Source: Flavonifractor hominis (GTDB lineage: Bacteria > Bacillota > Clostridia > Oscillospirales > Oscillospiraceae). From it: 64,000 nucleotides of DNA. Below are positions 39,913-48,600 of this stretch, one piece after another; the first letter of the stretch is position 1; every line of letters begins with the position of its first letter. A program made the position numbers and the translations under genes. The stretch spans positions 248,001-312,000 of the forward strand of contig NZ_JBBMFT010000002.1 of assembly GCF_040095835.1 (NCBI RefSeq), read 5' to 3'. Below the pieces are notes generated by a model that was not told the DNA's origin, made no database searches, and saw nothing but the letters and a program-made list of their open reading frames with translations.

Positions 39913-40977
39913 ATGAACGCATTGAGCCTGGACACTGTCGTACTGGCTGAGAATAAGCAAGAGCTGGTCATCCTGGATCAGACCCTGCTGCCCGGTGAGA
40001 TCCGCTACCTGCACCTGTCCCGCACTGAGGATATCCGGGAGGCCATCTATTCCCTGCGGGTGCGGGGGGCGCCGGCCATCGGCGTAGCCGCTGCCTATGG
40101 GATCTACCTGGCCGTGGCCGGTCTGGAGGAGACCGACATGGACCGGTTCTGTGCGGTCTTTCGCGAGAAAAAGGCCTACCTCAACTCAGCCCGCCCCACG
40201 GCCGTCAACCTCTCCTGGGCCTTGAACCGGATGGAGCGGGTGCTGGACGCCGAGCGGGATACCCTGAGCGTGGAGGAGATGAAGCGCCGCCTGTGCCAGG
40301 AAGCCGACGCCATCCGCGCCGAGGACATCGCCATCAGCCGCAGCATTGGCGAATATGGTTTCAGCCTGCTGCGCCACGGGGATGGCATTCTGACCCACTG
40401 CAACGCAGGCACCCTGGCCACCGCCAAGTACGGCACCGCCCTGGCTCCCATATACATTGCTCTGGAACACGGCTGGGACGATCTGCGGGTGTTTTGTGAC
40501 GAGACCCGTCCCCTGCTCCAGGGTGCGCGGCTGAGCGCCTTTGAAATGCAGACCGCCGGAGTGGACACCACCCTCATCTGTGACAACATGGCCTCCATCA
40601 CCATGAAACGGGGCAAGATCAACATCGTCTTTGTGGGCTGCGACCGGGTAGCCGCCAACGGCGACTTTGCCAACAAGATCGGCACCAGCGGCGTGGCCAT
40701 TCTGGCGCGGTACTATGGCATCCCCTTCTACGTCTGCGCCCCCTCCTCCACCATCGATCTGTCCATTCCCAGCGGGGAGCACATCGTCATCGAGGAGCGT
40801 CCGGCGGAGGAGGTCACCCATATGTGGTACGCCAAACCCATGGCTCCGGAGGGCGTCAAGGTGGACAACCCCGCTTTCGATGTGACCGACCACAGCCTGA
40901 TCACCGGCATCATTACCGAAAAGGGCATCGCTTATCCCCCCTTCGACCGGGCCTTTGCCCGGCTGGGTATTGTCTGA
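39913..40977 (+). CDS. mtnA: S-methyl-5-thioribose-1-phosphate isomerase
   Basis: 354 aa, eIF2B-alpha-like fold. Isomerises methylthioribose-1-P to methylthioribulose-1-P in methionine salvage; related proteins use ribose-1,5-bisphosphate or deoxyribose-1-phosphate derivatives. Catalytic Cys is in THCNAGTLATAKYGTALAPI (C163) and catalytic Asp in VGCDRVAANGD (D244); RVRGAPAIGVAAAYG is the N-terminal signature. The ATG follows AAAGGAGCACCCTGCC. No other mtn gene (mtnK, B, C, D) is nearby, and it sits inside the recombinase element as cargo, which is unusual for a salvage enzyme. Confidence 0.9.
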   Translation: MNALSLDTVVLAENKQELVILDQTLLPGEIRYLHLSRTEDIREAIYSLRVRGAPAIGVAAAYGIYLAVAGLEETDMDRFCAVFREKKAYLNSARPTAVNLSWALNRMERVLDAERDTLSVEEMKRRLCQEADAIRAEDIAISRSIGEYGFSLLRHGDGILTHCNAGTLATAKYGTALAPIYIALEHGWDDLRVFCDETRPLLQGARLSAFEMQTAGVDTTLICDNMASITMKRGKINIVFVGCDRVAANGDFANKIGTSGVAILARYYGIPFYVCAPSSTIDLSIPSGEHIVIEERPAEEVTHMWYAKPMAPEGVKVDNPAFDVTDHSLITGIITEKGIAYPPFDRAFARLGIV

Positions 40978-40984
40978 ATCATGT

Positions 40985-41022
40985 GCAAAACCGGGTACCG
41001 CATGCGCGGTACCCGGTTTTGC
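40985..41022. terminator. Bidirectional terminator between mtnA and the recombinase gene
   Basis: Perfect 17-bp stem GCAAAACCGGGTACCGC / GCGGTACCCGGTTTTGC with loop ATGC, between two convergent stop codons. Confidence 0.85.
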
Positions 41023-41026
41023 ATGC

Positions 41027-42565
41027 CTATGGCGCCAGCCACTCCCCTTCGTTGGAAAAGGCATAGGTGATCTCAACGCGGCCATCCCCAAAGATCCGGA
41101 TCTGTCGGATGGTCTCCGCCACGGTGGTACGGTCCAGCTCGGTCAGCTTCCCATTCCGGAGCAGGCGCTCCACCCAAGGGTTTCGGGTCGGCTCCCCCTC
41201 TGCCCGGTCCAGCAGCCGGAGCTGTGCTGTCAGCTCCCGCTCCTGGCGCTCGTAATCGGAGCGGTAGCGCAGATAGTCCGCCCGGCTGAGCAGCCCGTCC
41301 CGATAGTCCTCATAGGCAGCCTTTTTATGCCCGCAGATCCGCTCCAGGCTTGCCTTCAGCCGCTCTTGCTCCGCCTGCGGCCGCCATTTGGCGCGGCAGT
41401 CCGCTTCCCCGGCCAACTGCTCCGCATCTTCCACAGCCGAAAGGAACCGGTTCAGGTCATCCAGTACGATCTGTTCCAGTACGGCATGGGAAATGCGGTG
41501 TTTGCTGCATGCGGTCGGTCCATAGCGCTGATAAGACCCACAGCTGTACCAGATCCCCCCGGCGCTTCTGGTCTTTACCATAGCCCGTCCGCAGTCCCCG
41601 CAGCGGAGAAAGCCGGCAAACGGGCTCTGGTTTGCCTCAAAGTTCAGCTGCCGCGTCCGTTTTTCCAAAAGGGCTTGTACCCGCTCCCACTGTTCCCGGC
41701 CAATGATGGCTTCATGGGTACCCGGCACCACGGTCCACTCCGAGCGGGCCTTCTGCTTTGCCTTGCCGTGCATACCGCTGCGCAGCGCCCGGCCCTGCTC
41801 CATATCGCCGGCATACATCCGGTTTTGCAGGATGCGGTGGATGGTGGAGTAGGTCCAATGGGTCGTTTGAAAGGCCGCCTGCCCGTTTCGGTACCGCTGG
41901 CCGGAGAGCCGTTTATACTCGCTGGGGCTGGGCAATCCCTCCCCATTGAGCTGCTTGGCGATTTTGATTTTTCCACATCCCTGCTCAAACAGGTCAAAAA
42001 TACGCTGCACCACCCGGGCCGCCGGCGGGTCGATGAGTAGATGGTTGTGATCAGACGGGTCCTTACGGTAACCGTAGCTGGCAAAGGCCCCCACAAACTC
42101 CCCCCGCTGCTGTTTGGTGTGGATGGCCGAGCGCACTTTGTCCGAGATGTCCCGGGCGTATTGGGTGTTGAAGATGTTTTTCATGGGCAGGAGCATATCA
42201 TACCGCCCCTGCTGGCTGTCCACATGGTCATTGATGGCGATGAACCGCACTCCCCGCTCGGGAAACACCCGCTCCAGATAGCGCCCCATCTCGATGTAGT
42301 CCCGGCCAAAGCGGGAGAGGTCTTTTACCAGCACACAGTTGATCTTTCCCTTGTTAATGTCCGCTTCCATACGGTGAAAGGCGGGGCGGTCAAAATGGGT
42401 GCCGGTATAGCCGTCGTCCTGATAGAAGTCCACCAGGTGCAGCTCGGGATGCGTCTCTATATACTGCTCCAGCAGCTTGCGCTGGTTGGCAATGCTGTCG
42501 CTCTCCGCCTTGTCCCCGTCCTCTCTGGACAGACGCAGATAGCCCGCCGTATTCCATTGCTGCAA
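41027..42565 (-). CDS. Large serine recombinase (resolvase/invertase family)
   Basis: About 512 aa. N-terminal resolvase catalytic domain (residues 5-150): nucleophile Ser in AGYLRLSREDGDKAESDSIA (S13) and the active-site Arg region VLVKDLSRFGRDYIEMGRYL. Then a recombinase DNA-binding domain (about 155-280), a zinc ribbon with two Cys pairs (LRCGDCGRAMVKTR ... YSCGSYQRYGPTACSKH, about 325-360), a coiled coil and a short C-terminal part. This is the class that moves Tn4451-like elements and excises sporulation-gene interruptions. The start is likely the TTG at 42565 (MQQWNTAGYL) after AAGGGGGGACGGGG; a TTG at 42592 is the alternative. It is transcribed away from the right end of the element. 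Confidence 0.92.
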   Translation of the reverse strand: MQQWNTAGYLRLSREDGDKAESDSIANQRKLLEQYIETHPELHLVDFYQDDGYTGTHFDRPAFHRMEADINKGKINCVLVKDLSRFGRDYIEMGRYLERVFPERGVRFIAINDHVDSQQGRYDMLLPMKNIFNTQYARDISDKVRSAIHTKQQRGEFVGAFASYGYRKDPSDHNHLLIDPPAARVVQRIFDLFEQGCGKIKIAKQLNGEGLPSPSEYKRLSGQRYRNGQAAFQTTHWTYSTIHRILQNRMYAGDMEQGRALRSGMHGKAKQKARSEWTVVPGTHEAIIGREQWERVQALLEKRTRQLNFEANQSPFAGFLRCGDCGRAMVKTRSAGGIWYSCGSYQRYGPTACSKHRISHAVLEQIVLDDLNRFLSAVEDAEQLAGEADCRAKWRPQAEQERLKASLERICGHKKAAYEDYRDGLLSRADYLRYRSDYERQERELTAQLRLLDRAEGEPTRNPWVERLLRNGKLTELDRTTVAETIRQIRIFGDGRVEITYAFSNEGEWLAP

Positions 42566-42597
42566 TGCCCCGTCCCCCCTTCTGCTGTGCAAATTTC

Positions 42598-42705
42598 TTA
42601 CCTCTTGTGTGCCTGAATGAGCGCCCGGAGCAGGGCCTCAGGGGACCGGTCCCCAACGAAGAGTCGGATGACCATCCAACCACCCTGCACTGCTCTGGAT
42701 TCCAT
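42598..42705 (-). CDS. 35-aa ORF upstream of the recombinase
   Basis: It reads MESRAVQGGWMVIRLFVGDR and ends ALLRALIQAHKR, too short for routine calling. Support: AAAAGGAGG stands 8 bases before the ATG at 42705, and the recombinase start follows after about 33 bases, suggesting one transcript. The last third is amphipathic helix-like. Small ORFs ahead of serine recombinases may act as directionality factors or regulators; I cannot assign this one. Confidence 0.5.
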   Translation of the reverse strand: MESRAVQGGWMVIRLFVGDRSPEALLRALIQAHKR

Positions 42706-42793
42706 GTACATATCCTCCTTTTCCTGTGCATGCTTTCGGCGTATCCTATGTGCTGTATCACAGGAATATGTCTCTGCCGCAATCTCCCATTCC

Positions 42794-43380
42794 CCTGGGG
42801 GAACGAAGACACCCAGCAGCTCATCGACATTCTGGGGCAATATAACGTGAAGGCCACGTTCTTTGTGGTGGGCGACTGGGTGGACAAATACCCCGACTCG
42901 GTCAAGGCCCTGGCCGATGCTGGACATGAGGTGATGAATCACTCCAACACCCACGCCCATTTCTCCCAGCTCTCCACGGAGGAAATCGTGGCCGACGTGG
43001 AGGCCTGCAACGATAAGATCGAGGCTGTCACCGGTGTCCGCCCCACCCTTATTCGCCCACCCTACGGAGAATATGACGACCACGTCATCACCGCCATCCG
43101 CTCCACCGGCATGGAACCCATTCAGTGGGACGTGGACAGTCTGGATTGGAAAGACCTCTCCGCCGGGGAGATCACCAGCCGGGTAACCGGCAAGGTCCAG
43201 CCAGGCTCTATTGTGCTCTTTCACAACGCCGCCCTCCATACCCCTGAGGCTCTGCCTGGCATCATTGAGTGTCTGCTCCAACAAGGGTATACCTTCGTTC
43301 CCATCTCCCAGATCATTTTGCCCGGCACCTACAATCAGGACTACACGATTGATCACACCGGCCGGCAGTGTCCCGCCTGA
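42794..43380 (+). pseudogene. 3' part of the interrupted PdaB-like polysaccharide deacetylase gene
   Basis: Carries the remaining 195 codons including the stop. It continues motif 1 (WGNEDTQQLIDILGQYNVKA, then TFFVVGDW), motif 2 with the two metal His (MNHSNTHAHFSQ), motif 3 RPPYGEYDD and the C-terminal PGSIVLFHNAALHTPEAL. All NodB-fold motifs are intact, so the gene is interrupted but not decayed. The FDAAWGNEDT motif is typical of PdaB-type sporulation deacetylases, which act on peptidoglycan in spore formers. In the present arrangement this half has no start codon with a ribosome-binding site of its own. A strong terminator follows. Confidence 0.9.
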
Positions 43381-43386
43381 TTTCTG

Positions 43387-43424
43387 CGCGCCCAGGAGCA
43401 ACTGCGCTCCTGGGCGCGTATTTT
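43387..43424 (+). terminator. Terminator of the deacetylase gene
   Basis: CGCGCCCAGGAGC / GCTCCTGGGCGCG stem (13 bp) followed by TATTTT, 6 bp after the stop. Confidence 0.9.
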
Positions 43425-43426
43425 AA

Positions 43427-43462
43427 GCATATATTGACCATATAGTCAATATATGCTATAGT
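43427..43462 (+). promoter_or_regulatory. Promoter overlapped by a 30-bp dyad, upstream of the TetR gene
   Basis: GCATATATTGAC (43427-43438) and GTCAATATATGC (43445-43456) are perfect 12-base arms separated by 6 bases. The dyad covers the -35 box TTGACC (43434-43439) and the whole 17-bp spacer; the -10 is TATAGT (43457-43462). It is placed as a repressor operator. Confidence 0.7.
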
Positions 43463-43692
43463 TATGCCAAACCTATGGTGGATCGGTAATCGTTCCTTGC
43501 GGTAGTTTTTTATGAAAAGCTTCCGCTATCTTTTCATTCTCCACAAGCAATGCGGTCCTCATCCAGCCTTTTACAGGCCGTTTTTTCAAATATAACCGCT
43601 GTTTTGGCTTTTTCTCTACACTCATGCCTATGTTGACGCTTTTCTTTTTCCGCTATTTATGATAAGCTAACTCATGAGAGTGAGGCGCATTT
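43463..43692 (+). other. 230-bp region between the dyad promoter and the TetR gene
   Basis: No gene is recognised. It is AT-richer than its surroundings. Near its end TTGACG (about 43633) and TATGAT (about 43658) could form a second promoter with a long 19-bp spacer, and ACTCATGAGAGT just before the TetR gene is a short dyad. Confidence 0.4.
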
Positions 43693-44310
43693 ATGAAACA
43701 AGAAGAACGTGTCCGTCAAATGCAGCAGCGCATTTTAAGTGCCGCCTGTCAGGAATTTGGAAAGCGAGGCTATCTGGGCGCGGCAGTGGATTCTGTCTGT
43801 AAAGCCGGAGGCTTTTCCAAAGGTATCCTTTATTACTATTTTAAGGATAAAGACAGCATTTATCTGGCCTGCGTGCAGCTTTGTTTTAACGAGCTGCTCC
43901 AATATCTGAATACACACATGTCCGTATATCCAGAGGACGGTGTGGCGCAAAACGTCAATCGATATTTCCAGTTACGAATGGATTTTTTTCAGGATCATCC
44001 CGCATTTCAACAGCTGTTTGACCAGAGTTTCCTGTCGCTGCCGGAACATCTGACCGCGGCGATAGAAGAGATCCGTGCCCCCCTTGTCCACTATAATTGG
44101 GAGTTGCTGGGACAGATCCTGAGCGGAGCACAGCTGCGCCCCGGTATTACTCTGGAGGAAGCCATGGAACTGCTGGGGTGTTATCAGAGCTTTTTGAACC
44201 ATAGCAAGCGCATGAAAGAGGCTTTGCAAAACGGTTCGGCTGCCCAGGAAAAGCTGCGCCGTCAGTGGATGAATCTGTTGCTCTATGGTATCGTTGAATC
44301 TCCTGCCTGA
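43693..44310 (+). CDS. TetR-family transcriptional regulator
   Basis: 205 aa. The N-terminal helix-turn-helix (about residues 12-58) reads ILSAACQEFGKRGYLGAAVD and SVCKAGGFSKGILYYYFKDK, the classic TetR pattern with YYYF before the fourth helix. The rest is an all-helical ligand and dimer domain (YFQLRMDFFQDHPAFQQLFD) of unknown ligand. GAGTGAGGCGC precedes the ATG. No drug pump or enzyme gene sits next to it, so it is an orphan here and may mainly control itself or remote genes through the upstream dyad. Confidence 0.9.
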   Translation: MKQEERVRQMQQRILSAACQEFGKRGYLGAAVDSVCKAGGFSKGILYYYFKDKDSIYLACVQLCFNELLQYLNTHMSVYPEDGVAQNVNRYFQLRMDFFQDHPAFQQLFDQSFLSLPEHLTAAIEEIRAPLVHYNWELLGQILSGAQLRPGITLEEAMELLGCYQSFLNHSKRMKEALQNGSAAQEKLRRQWMNLLLYGIVESPA

Positions 44311-44320
44311 CCTGATATGA

Positions 44321-44368
44321 AACGGCCGGAGGGCTGCCAGTTTTGGCAGCCCTCCGGCCGTTTTTTCC
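44321..44368. terminator. Bidirectional terminator between the TetR gene and the SLH operon
   Basis: 19-bp stem AACGGCCGGAGGGCTGCCA / TGGCAGCCCTCCGGCCGTT followed by TTTTTCC on the plus strand; on the minus strand it closes the SLH gene. Confidence 0.9.
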
Positions 44369-44374
44369 TTGTAT

Positions 44375-45664
44375 TTAAGGATTGCTCCACTGATCGTAAC
44401 GCATGAGCAGCGTAGCCACTTCAGCCCGGGTGATCCCGGCCCGGGGGGCAAACCGATTGCCGTCCCGGCCGTTCATCAATCCCGCTGCCTGCACAGCGCC
44501 CACCGCTTCCACCGCGTAAGCGCCGATCTCAGAGCGGTCTGCAAAGGCGGGCTCACCCTGGGGCATCGCCTTGCCCATATAGGCGCTGTAGCGGCACAGG
44601 ATGGCGGCCGTCTGCTCCCGGCTCACATCCTGGTCAGGGGCAAAGACGCCCTCTCCCATGCCCTGGACAATGCCGTTGGCCTCGGCCCAGGACACTGCAT
44701 CAGCATACCAGGCATCCGCAGGCACATCGGTAAAGCCGCTTCCCCCGGCGGGGGCGCTCTGACCGGACATACGGTAGAGCACGGTCACCAGCATGGCACG
44801 GCTCATGGAGGCCTCAGGAGCAAAACGGTTCTCCCCCACTCCCTGGAACAGCCCCCGCTCCGCCGCAAAGGCGACCGCATCGGCATACCAGGCGTCGGCC
44901 GCCACATCGTCAAACTGCGGAGCGGCGGCAGTGGTCTCGGCCTCAAACCAGACCTCCACCCGGTCGCTGGATTTCAGGCCGGTAAGTGTGGTCTGCACCG
45001 CTACCTCCTGTCCGTTGACCAGGATGCGGGCAATGCGGTAGCCGGCGTCGGGCGTAATGGTTACCTGTCCCCGTTCCACGCGGACCTTTCCTCCGGTGCC
45101 CTGCACAGATACCTTGGGCGTAGCATAGGTGGGAGTATCGTCCTCCTCACCGCTGTTCTGCCCACCAGAGCCGGAATCTGAGCCAGAGCCGCCTCCGGAG
45201 CCGGAGTCGGAACCGTCTCCGGAACCTTCATCCGAGCCGCCCGGCGTGGTGGTGATCTCCAGCGTCCCCAGCTCAGTACGCACCAGGCCTTCATCCAATA
45301 CCACGCCAGACCCGGCTCCAGTGACCTGGGTGCCGGCCTTGACCGTAAGGGTACCCAGGCTCACTGCGTCGCTGTCGGGATTCAAAGCAGCCTGAGAGGC
45401 TACGTAGAGGGTCACCTGTCCGCTGTCTGGACGAAGGGTAAGGGCAAAATGCTCTACCGAACCGGTAAACTGGATCTCCTCCAGACTGGTGAGGGTGAAT
45501 GTCACCTCGGCGGCATAGCGCCCAGGTTCCACACCGGTGAGGGTAACCGCAGCGCGGTTACCCTCCTCGTCAAACGCCAGATCAAGCCCGGCCGCCAGGG
45601 CCGGCAGATGAAGCATCGCGCCCATGGTCAGAACGCAGATGCCGGTCTTGAGCCAACGATACAT
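44375..45664 (-). CDS. SLH surface protein with possible cohesin-like domain
   Basis: 429 aa. Order: signal peptide (1-25, ending LPALAA); a beta domain (about 26-140; AAEVTFTLTSLEEIQFTG, QVTLYVASQAALNPDSDAVS, LGTLTVKAGTQV) whose strand pattern recalls a short cohesin; a Gly/Ser/Asp/Glu linker (about 142-170); a beta repeat (VTITPDAGYRIARILVNGQE); and three C-terminal SLH repeats (about 250-429; FDDVAADAWYADAVAFAAER, GFTDVPADAWYADAVSWAEA, ITRAEVATLLMRYD). It follows the dockerin-bearing M60 protease gene by 13 bp on the same strand, so the pair may form a protein and its cell-surface anchor. The cohesin call is tentative, the SLH call firm. GAAAGGAGAAACAGC precedes the ATG. Confidence 0.8.
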   Translation of the reverse strand: MYRWLKTGICVLTMGAMLHLPALAAGLDLAFDEEGNRAAVTLTGVEPGRYAAEVTFTLTSLEEIQFTGSVEHFALTLRPDSGQVTLYVASQAALNPDSDAVSLGTLTVKAGTQVTGAGSGVVLDEGLVRTELGTLEITTTPGGSDEGSGDGSDSGSGGGSGSDSGSGGQNSGEEDDTPTYATPKVSVQGTGGKVRVERGQVTITPDAGYRIARILVNGQEVAVQTTLTGLKSSDRVEVWFEAETTAAAPQFDDVAADAWYADAVAFAAERGLFQGVGENRFAPEASMSRAMLVTVLYRMSGQSAPAGGSGFTDVPADAWYADAVSWAEANGIVQGMGEGVFAPDQDVSREQTAAILCRYSAYMGKAMPQGEPAFADRSEIGAYAVEAVGAVQAAGLMNGRDGNRFAPRAGITRAEVATLLMRYDQWSNP

Positions 45665-45677
45665 GCTGTTTCTCCTT

Positions 45678-48600
45678 TCAGTTTTCCTTGGCAAAGCGGA
45701 TCTCAGGCATGCTGTCATAGCGGGGCACGCTGATGTACAGCGTGTCGCTGGTCATGCGCTGGCCGTTGCCCTCAATATCCTCAGCGCGGAACAGCTGGGC
45801 CTTGAGCTCAATGAGCACGGCGCTGTTGGCGCTGGGATGGTCGGGGTCGTCCTCATTCACCTGCCGGAACAGGTCCTGATCGGCGGGGATGAAGATGAAA
45901 ATACCGTCGCTGATGTCGCTGACCTGACCGTCCTCAGGGATCTCGGCCAGCATCAACAGCTCACCCGCCAGAGGCACATCCTCCTGGATGGTGGGGGCAG
46001 CATCCGAACCGGGCTGCATCTGCTGCAGCCGGCCCAGCACGTGCACGCTGTTGTAGATGGGGTCGCCCCGGTAGGTACCGGTAATGATAACGGTACCGGC
46101 GGGGATGCTCTCCTGTCCGTCCATGGTGTCGTAGACATAGTCCTCGCCCAGTACGCCCACGGCGGCATCTTCGGTGAAGGCAATGTTGTCACCAGGATAG
46201 CTCAGCAGCTGGATATCTTCGGGGTTCATTCCGGCGGGCAGACCAGAGATGGCGATCTGTCTGGCATCATACATCCAGATGCGGGTGTCATCGGCCTGTG
46301 CGCCGGGCTTGTTGAAATAGTTGAGGAACACGCCCTCGCTCTGACTCTCGTTGCGGTCAAAGCGGCCCTGTTTGGCTACCGTCCAGCCGCCGTTGGGCTT
46401 GACGGTACCGATCTCCTGAAGGGGCTGAGCCGCAGGGTTGTTGGACACCAGCACCAGGAAGCTGCCCTGCTGGGGGACCTGCTCGCCGGTGAGCTTGATG
46501 CCGCCCACGCTCAGGCTGTTCTCACCCTTGACGGTGATGAGTACGTTGCCTGCTTCGTCCTGCTGGATCTCATAGAGCTCAGGATCAATGGTACGATCAT
46601 AGGACATGCGCACCGCCGGGGCAGAGGCACTGCCTGCCTCATAACCCAACTGGTCAATGGCCCGCACCGTATAGGTAAAGGTCATGTTATTGGCCGCGCC
46701 CACGGTGTCGGTGTAGCTCTGGGTCAGATTTCCATTGCAGACGATAAAATCAATGGGGGTACCGTTGCGCAGGATCTCATAGCCCTGCAGCTTGGAGGCG
46801 TCCTCCACGGTAATGGTAAGCGTAATGGTCCGCTCGCCGTCAACCTGCGCCTCCAGGCTGGGCTGGAGAACGGTCTGCTCCCCGCCGCTCAGCCGCAGGC
46901 GGCGAGATTCGTCGCTGAGGTACCAGATATCCCGTTGCTCATCGTCATGCTCGGCCAGCTTGGCCAGCACCGGCTGGCTCAGCTGCATGCCCCAGCGGGT
47001 AAAGAATTCGCTCAGATCCTTGCCCGTCACATCGCCGGCAATGAGGGCGATCCGCTCATCGCTGGTGTACCCCTCGCCGGCATACTTGCCGCTCTTCCAC
47101 GCCTGGAAGAAGGCGTTGTAGAAGTCCAGCGGACCACTGCCGCTCAGCACATCGCCGTCGCCGTCATAGGCCAGGTGCAGCTGCCAGTACATCCCCAGCT
47201 GGACAAACACATTGCCCGCCTCGCCGGGGCGGCCCTGGGCCACCTTACGGAAAATATCGGGATAGAGCCCGCTGGTCTCCAGCCGGGACTGGCCCAGCAG
47301 CGCACCGTCACGGTCAGCGGTCTGCGCCACCAGGGAATAGATGTTATTGGTAATCTCGGCCCGGCCAATCTTATCCATGTTGTGGCCGATCTCGTGGGCA
47401 ATGCCCCATCCATAGAGGTTGTTGGCCTCCGTACCGGTAAGTCCGGACAGAGAGCTGCCCGTCACCATGCCACGGGTCTCATTGTAGTCGATCCCCACGT
47501 AGCTGCCGGCGGCAAACATAAACGCGCCGGAGAACATGCGGGAGAAGCGGATGTTCTGACGGGTCTGCATGGGGTAGCGGCTGTCCGCCAGACTGGCGTC
47601 AGCGGAGAGGATGCCCTGGGTCTTGTTGCTCAGGAACACCAGTTCCTCCCAGGCCTGCAGCGCGTCGTAGAGCCGGTCGGTCATGGCCTCCACATCAGCG
47701 TTGGCGCCGCCCAGTCCCTCCAGCACCTGGTTGGCGGGCAGGGAGAGCAGCACGCTGGGGGTACCGATTTCGGTGACGTTGCGGGTGTTGGTCCGCTTGG
47801 CGCCCTCGTTGACAAAACTCAGTCCGGCCACATAGCTCTTGAGCTGCTGCACATAGGTACGGATCAGCTCCTTGCAGGCCTGTTCGTCGCCATACCACTG
47901 CTCAGCGGTGAGCTCCAGCATGGGAATGCGGGTAACCACATTCTTCTGCTCGGACGTATCCCGGATCTGGATGCGCAGATCGCTGCCGTGAGTGCCGGTG
48001 TACTCCACGTAGAGCGAGCCGCCCCGCTCGCCGGAGCCGGAGTTGCCGATCTCCTTCAGCCAAATGCGGTTGCGCCCATTCTGCAGCGTATAGCTGGCGC
48101 GGGTGGCGTTGGTCTCGGAATACTGCTGCCACTGGACCAGCTGGAGGCTCTCGCCGGGCTGCAGCCCCTCCACGTAGAGGGTGACATACTGCTTGGAAAG
48201 GGCGCTTACACCCAGGGGCTGGAGCGCGGAGGCACTCTGGCCGTAGGTGGCGCTGTCCGCCGCGGCCGAACGCTGCTGGAAGCCCTCCACTACCGTCAGT
48301 TCACTCTGGCGGCCGTCCAGCAGCTGCTGGGCGTTGTCCAGCTCATCCAGCAGAACACTCCGGTCCACATAGTAAGCCTGGGCATCCTCCGCCTGGGCAC
48401 GCAGAGCGGCTACCTTTTCGGCGTCCACCCCCTCGGCCAGGGCGGTATGGGAGTCGTTGGCAAACAGGGCGGCAATCTCCTCGGCCAGCCCGTCGTACTG
48501 ATAGAACGCGATCTCGGACAGGCTGATGTTGCCCGCGCCGGCCCACTGGGAGCCCTCCACGGTGATGGAGCTCACCTGGGACTTGGGGAAACGAATGATA

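Larger units (their letters stand above)
39073..42800. mobile_element. 3.7-kb serine-recombinase element inserted in the deacetylase gene (skin-like)
   Basis: Bounded by the direct repeat CCTGGGG (39073-39079 and 42794-42800). Removing one repeat plus everything between (3721 bp) joins GCC-TGG-GGG-AAC-GAA-GAC-ACC, that is A-W-G-N-E-D-T, and restores a 255-aa deacetylase frame. Contents: a lipoprotein gene (-), mtnA (+), a large serine recombinase (-) and a 35-aa ORF (-) next to the right end. The reconstructed circular junction reads ATTCCCCTGGGGTGAT, nearly symmetrical around the repeat, as expected of a serine-recombinase attachment site. All cargo genes have their own promoters or terminators inside the element. 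Confidence 0.85.

Noticed and set aside
42565..42790. Open frame extending the 3' deacetylase half upstream into the element
   Set aside because: The upstream residues have no signal peptide or deacetylase similarity and no ribosome-binding site; the natural 5' part lies at 38892-39074.
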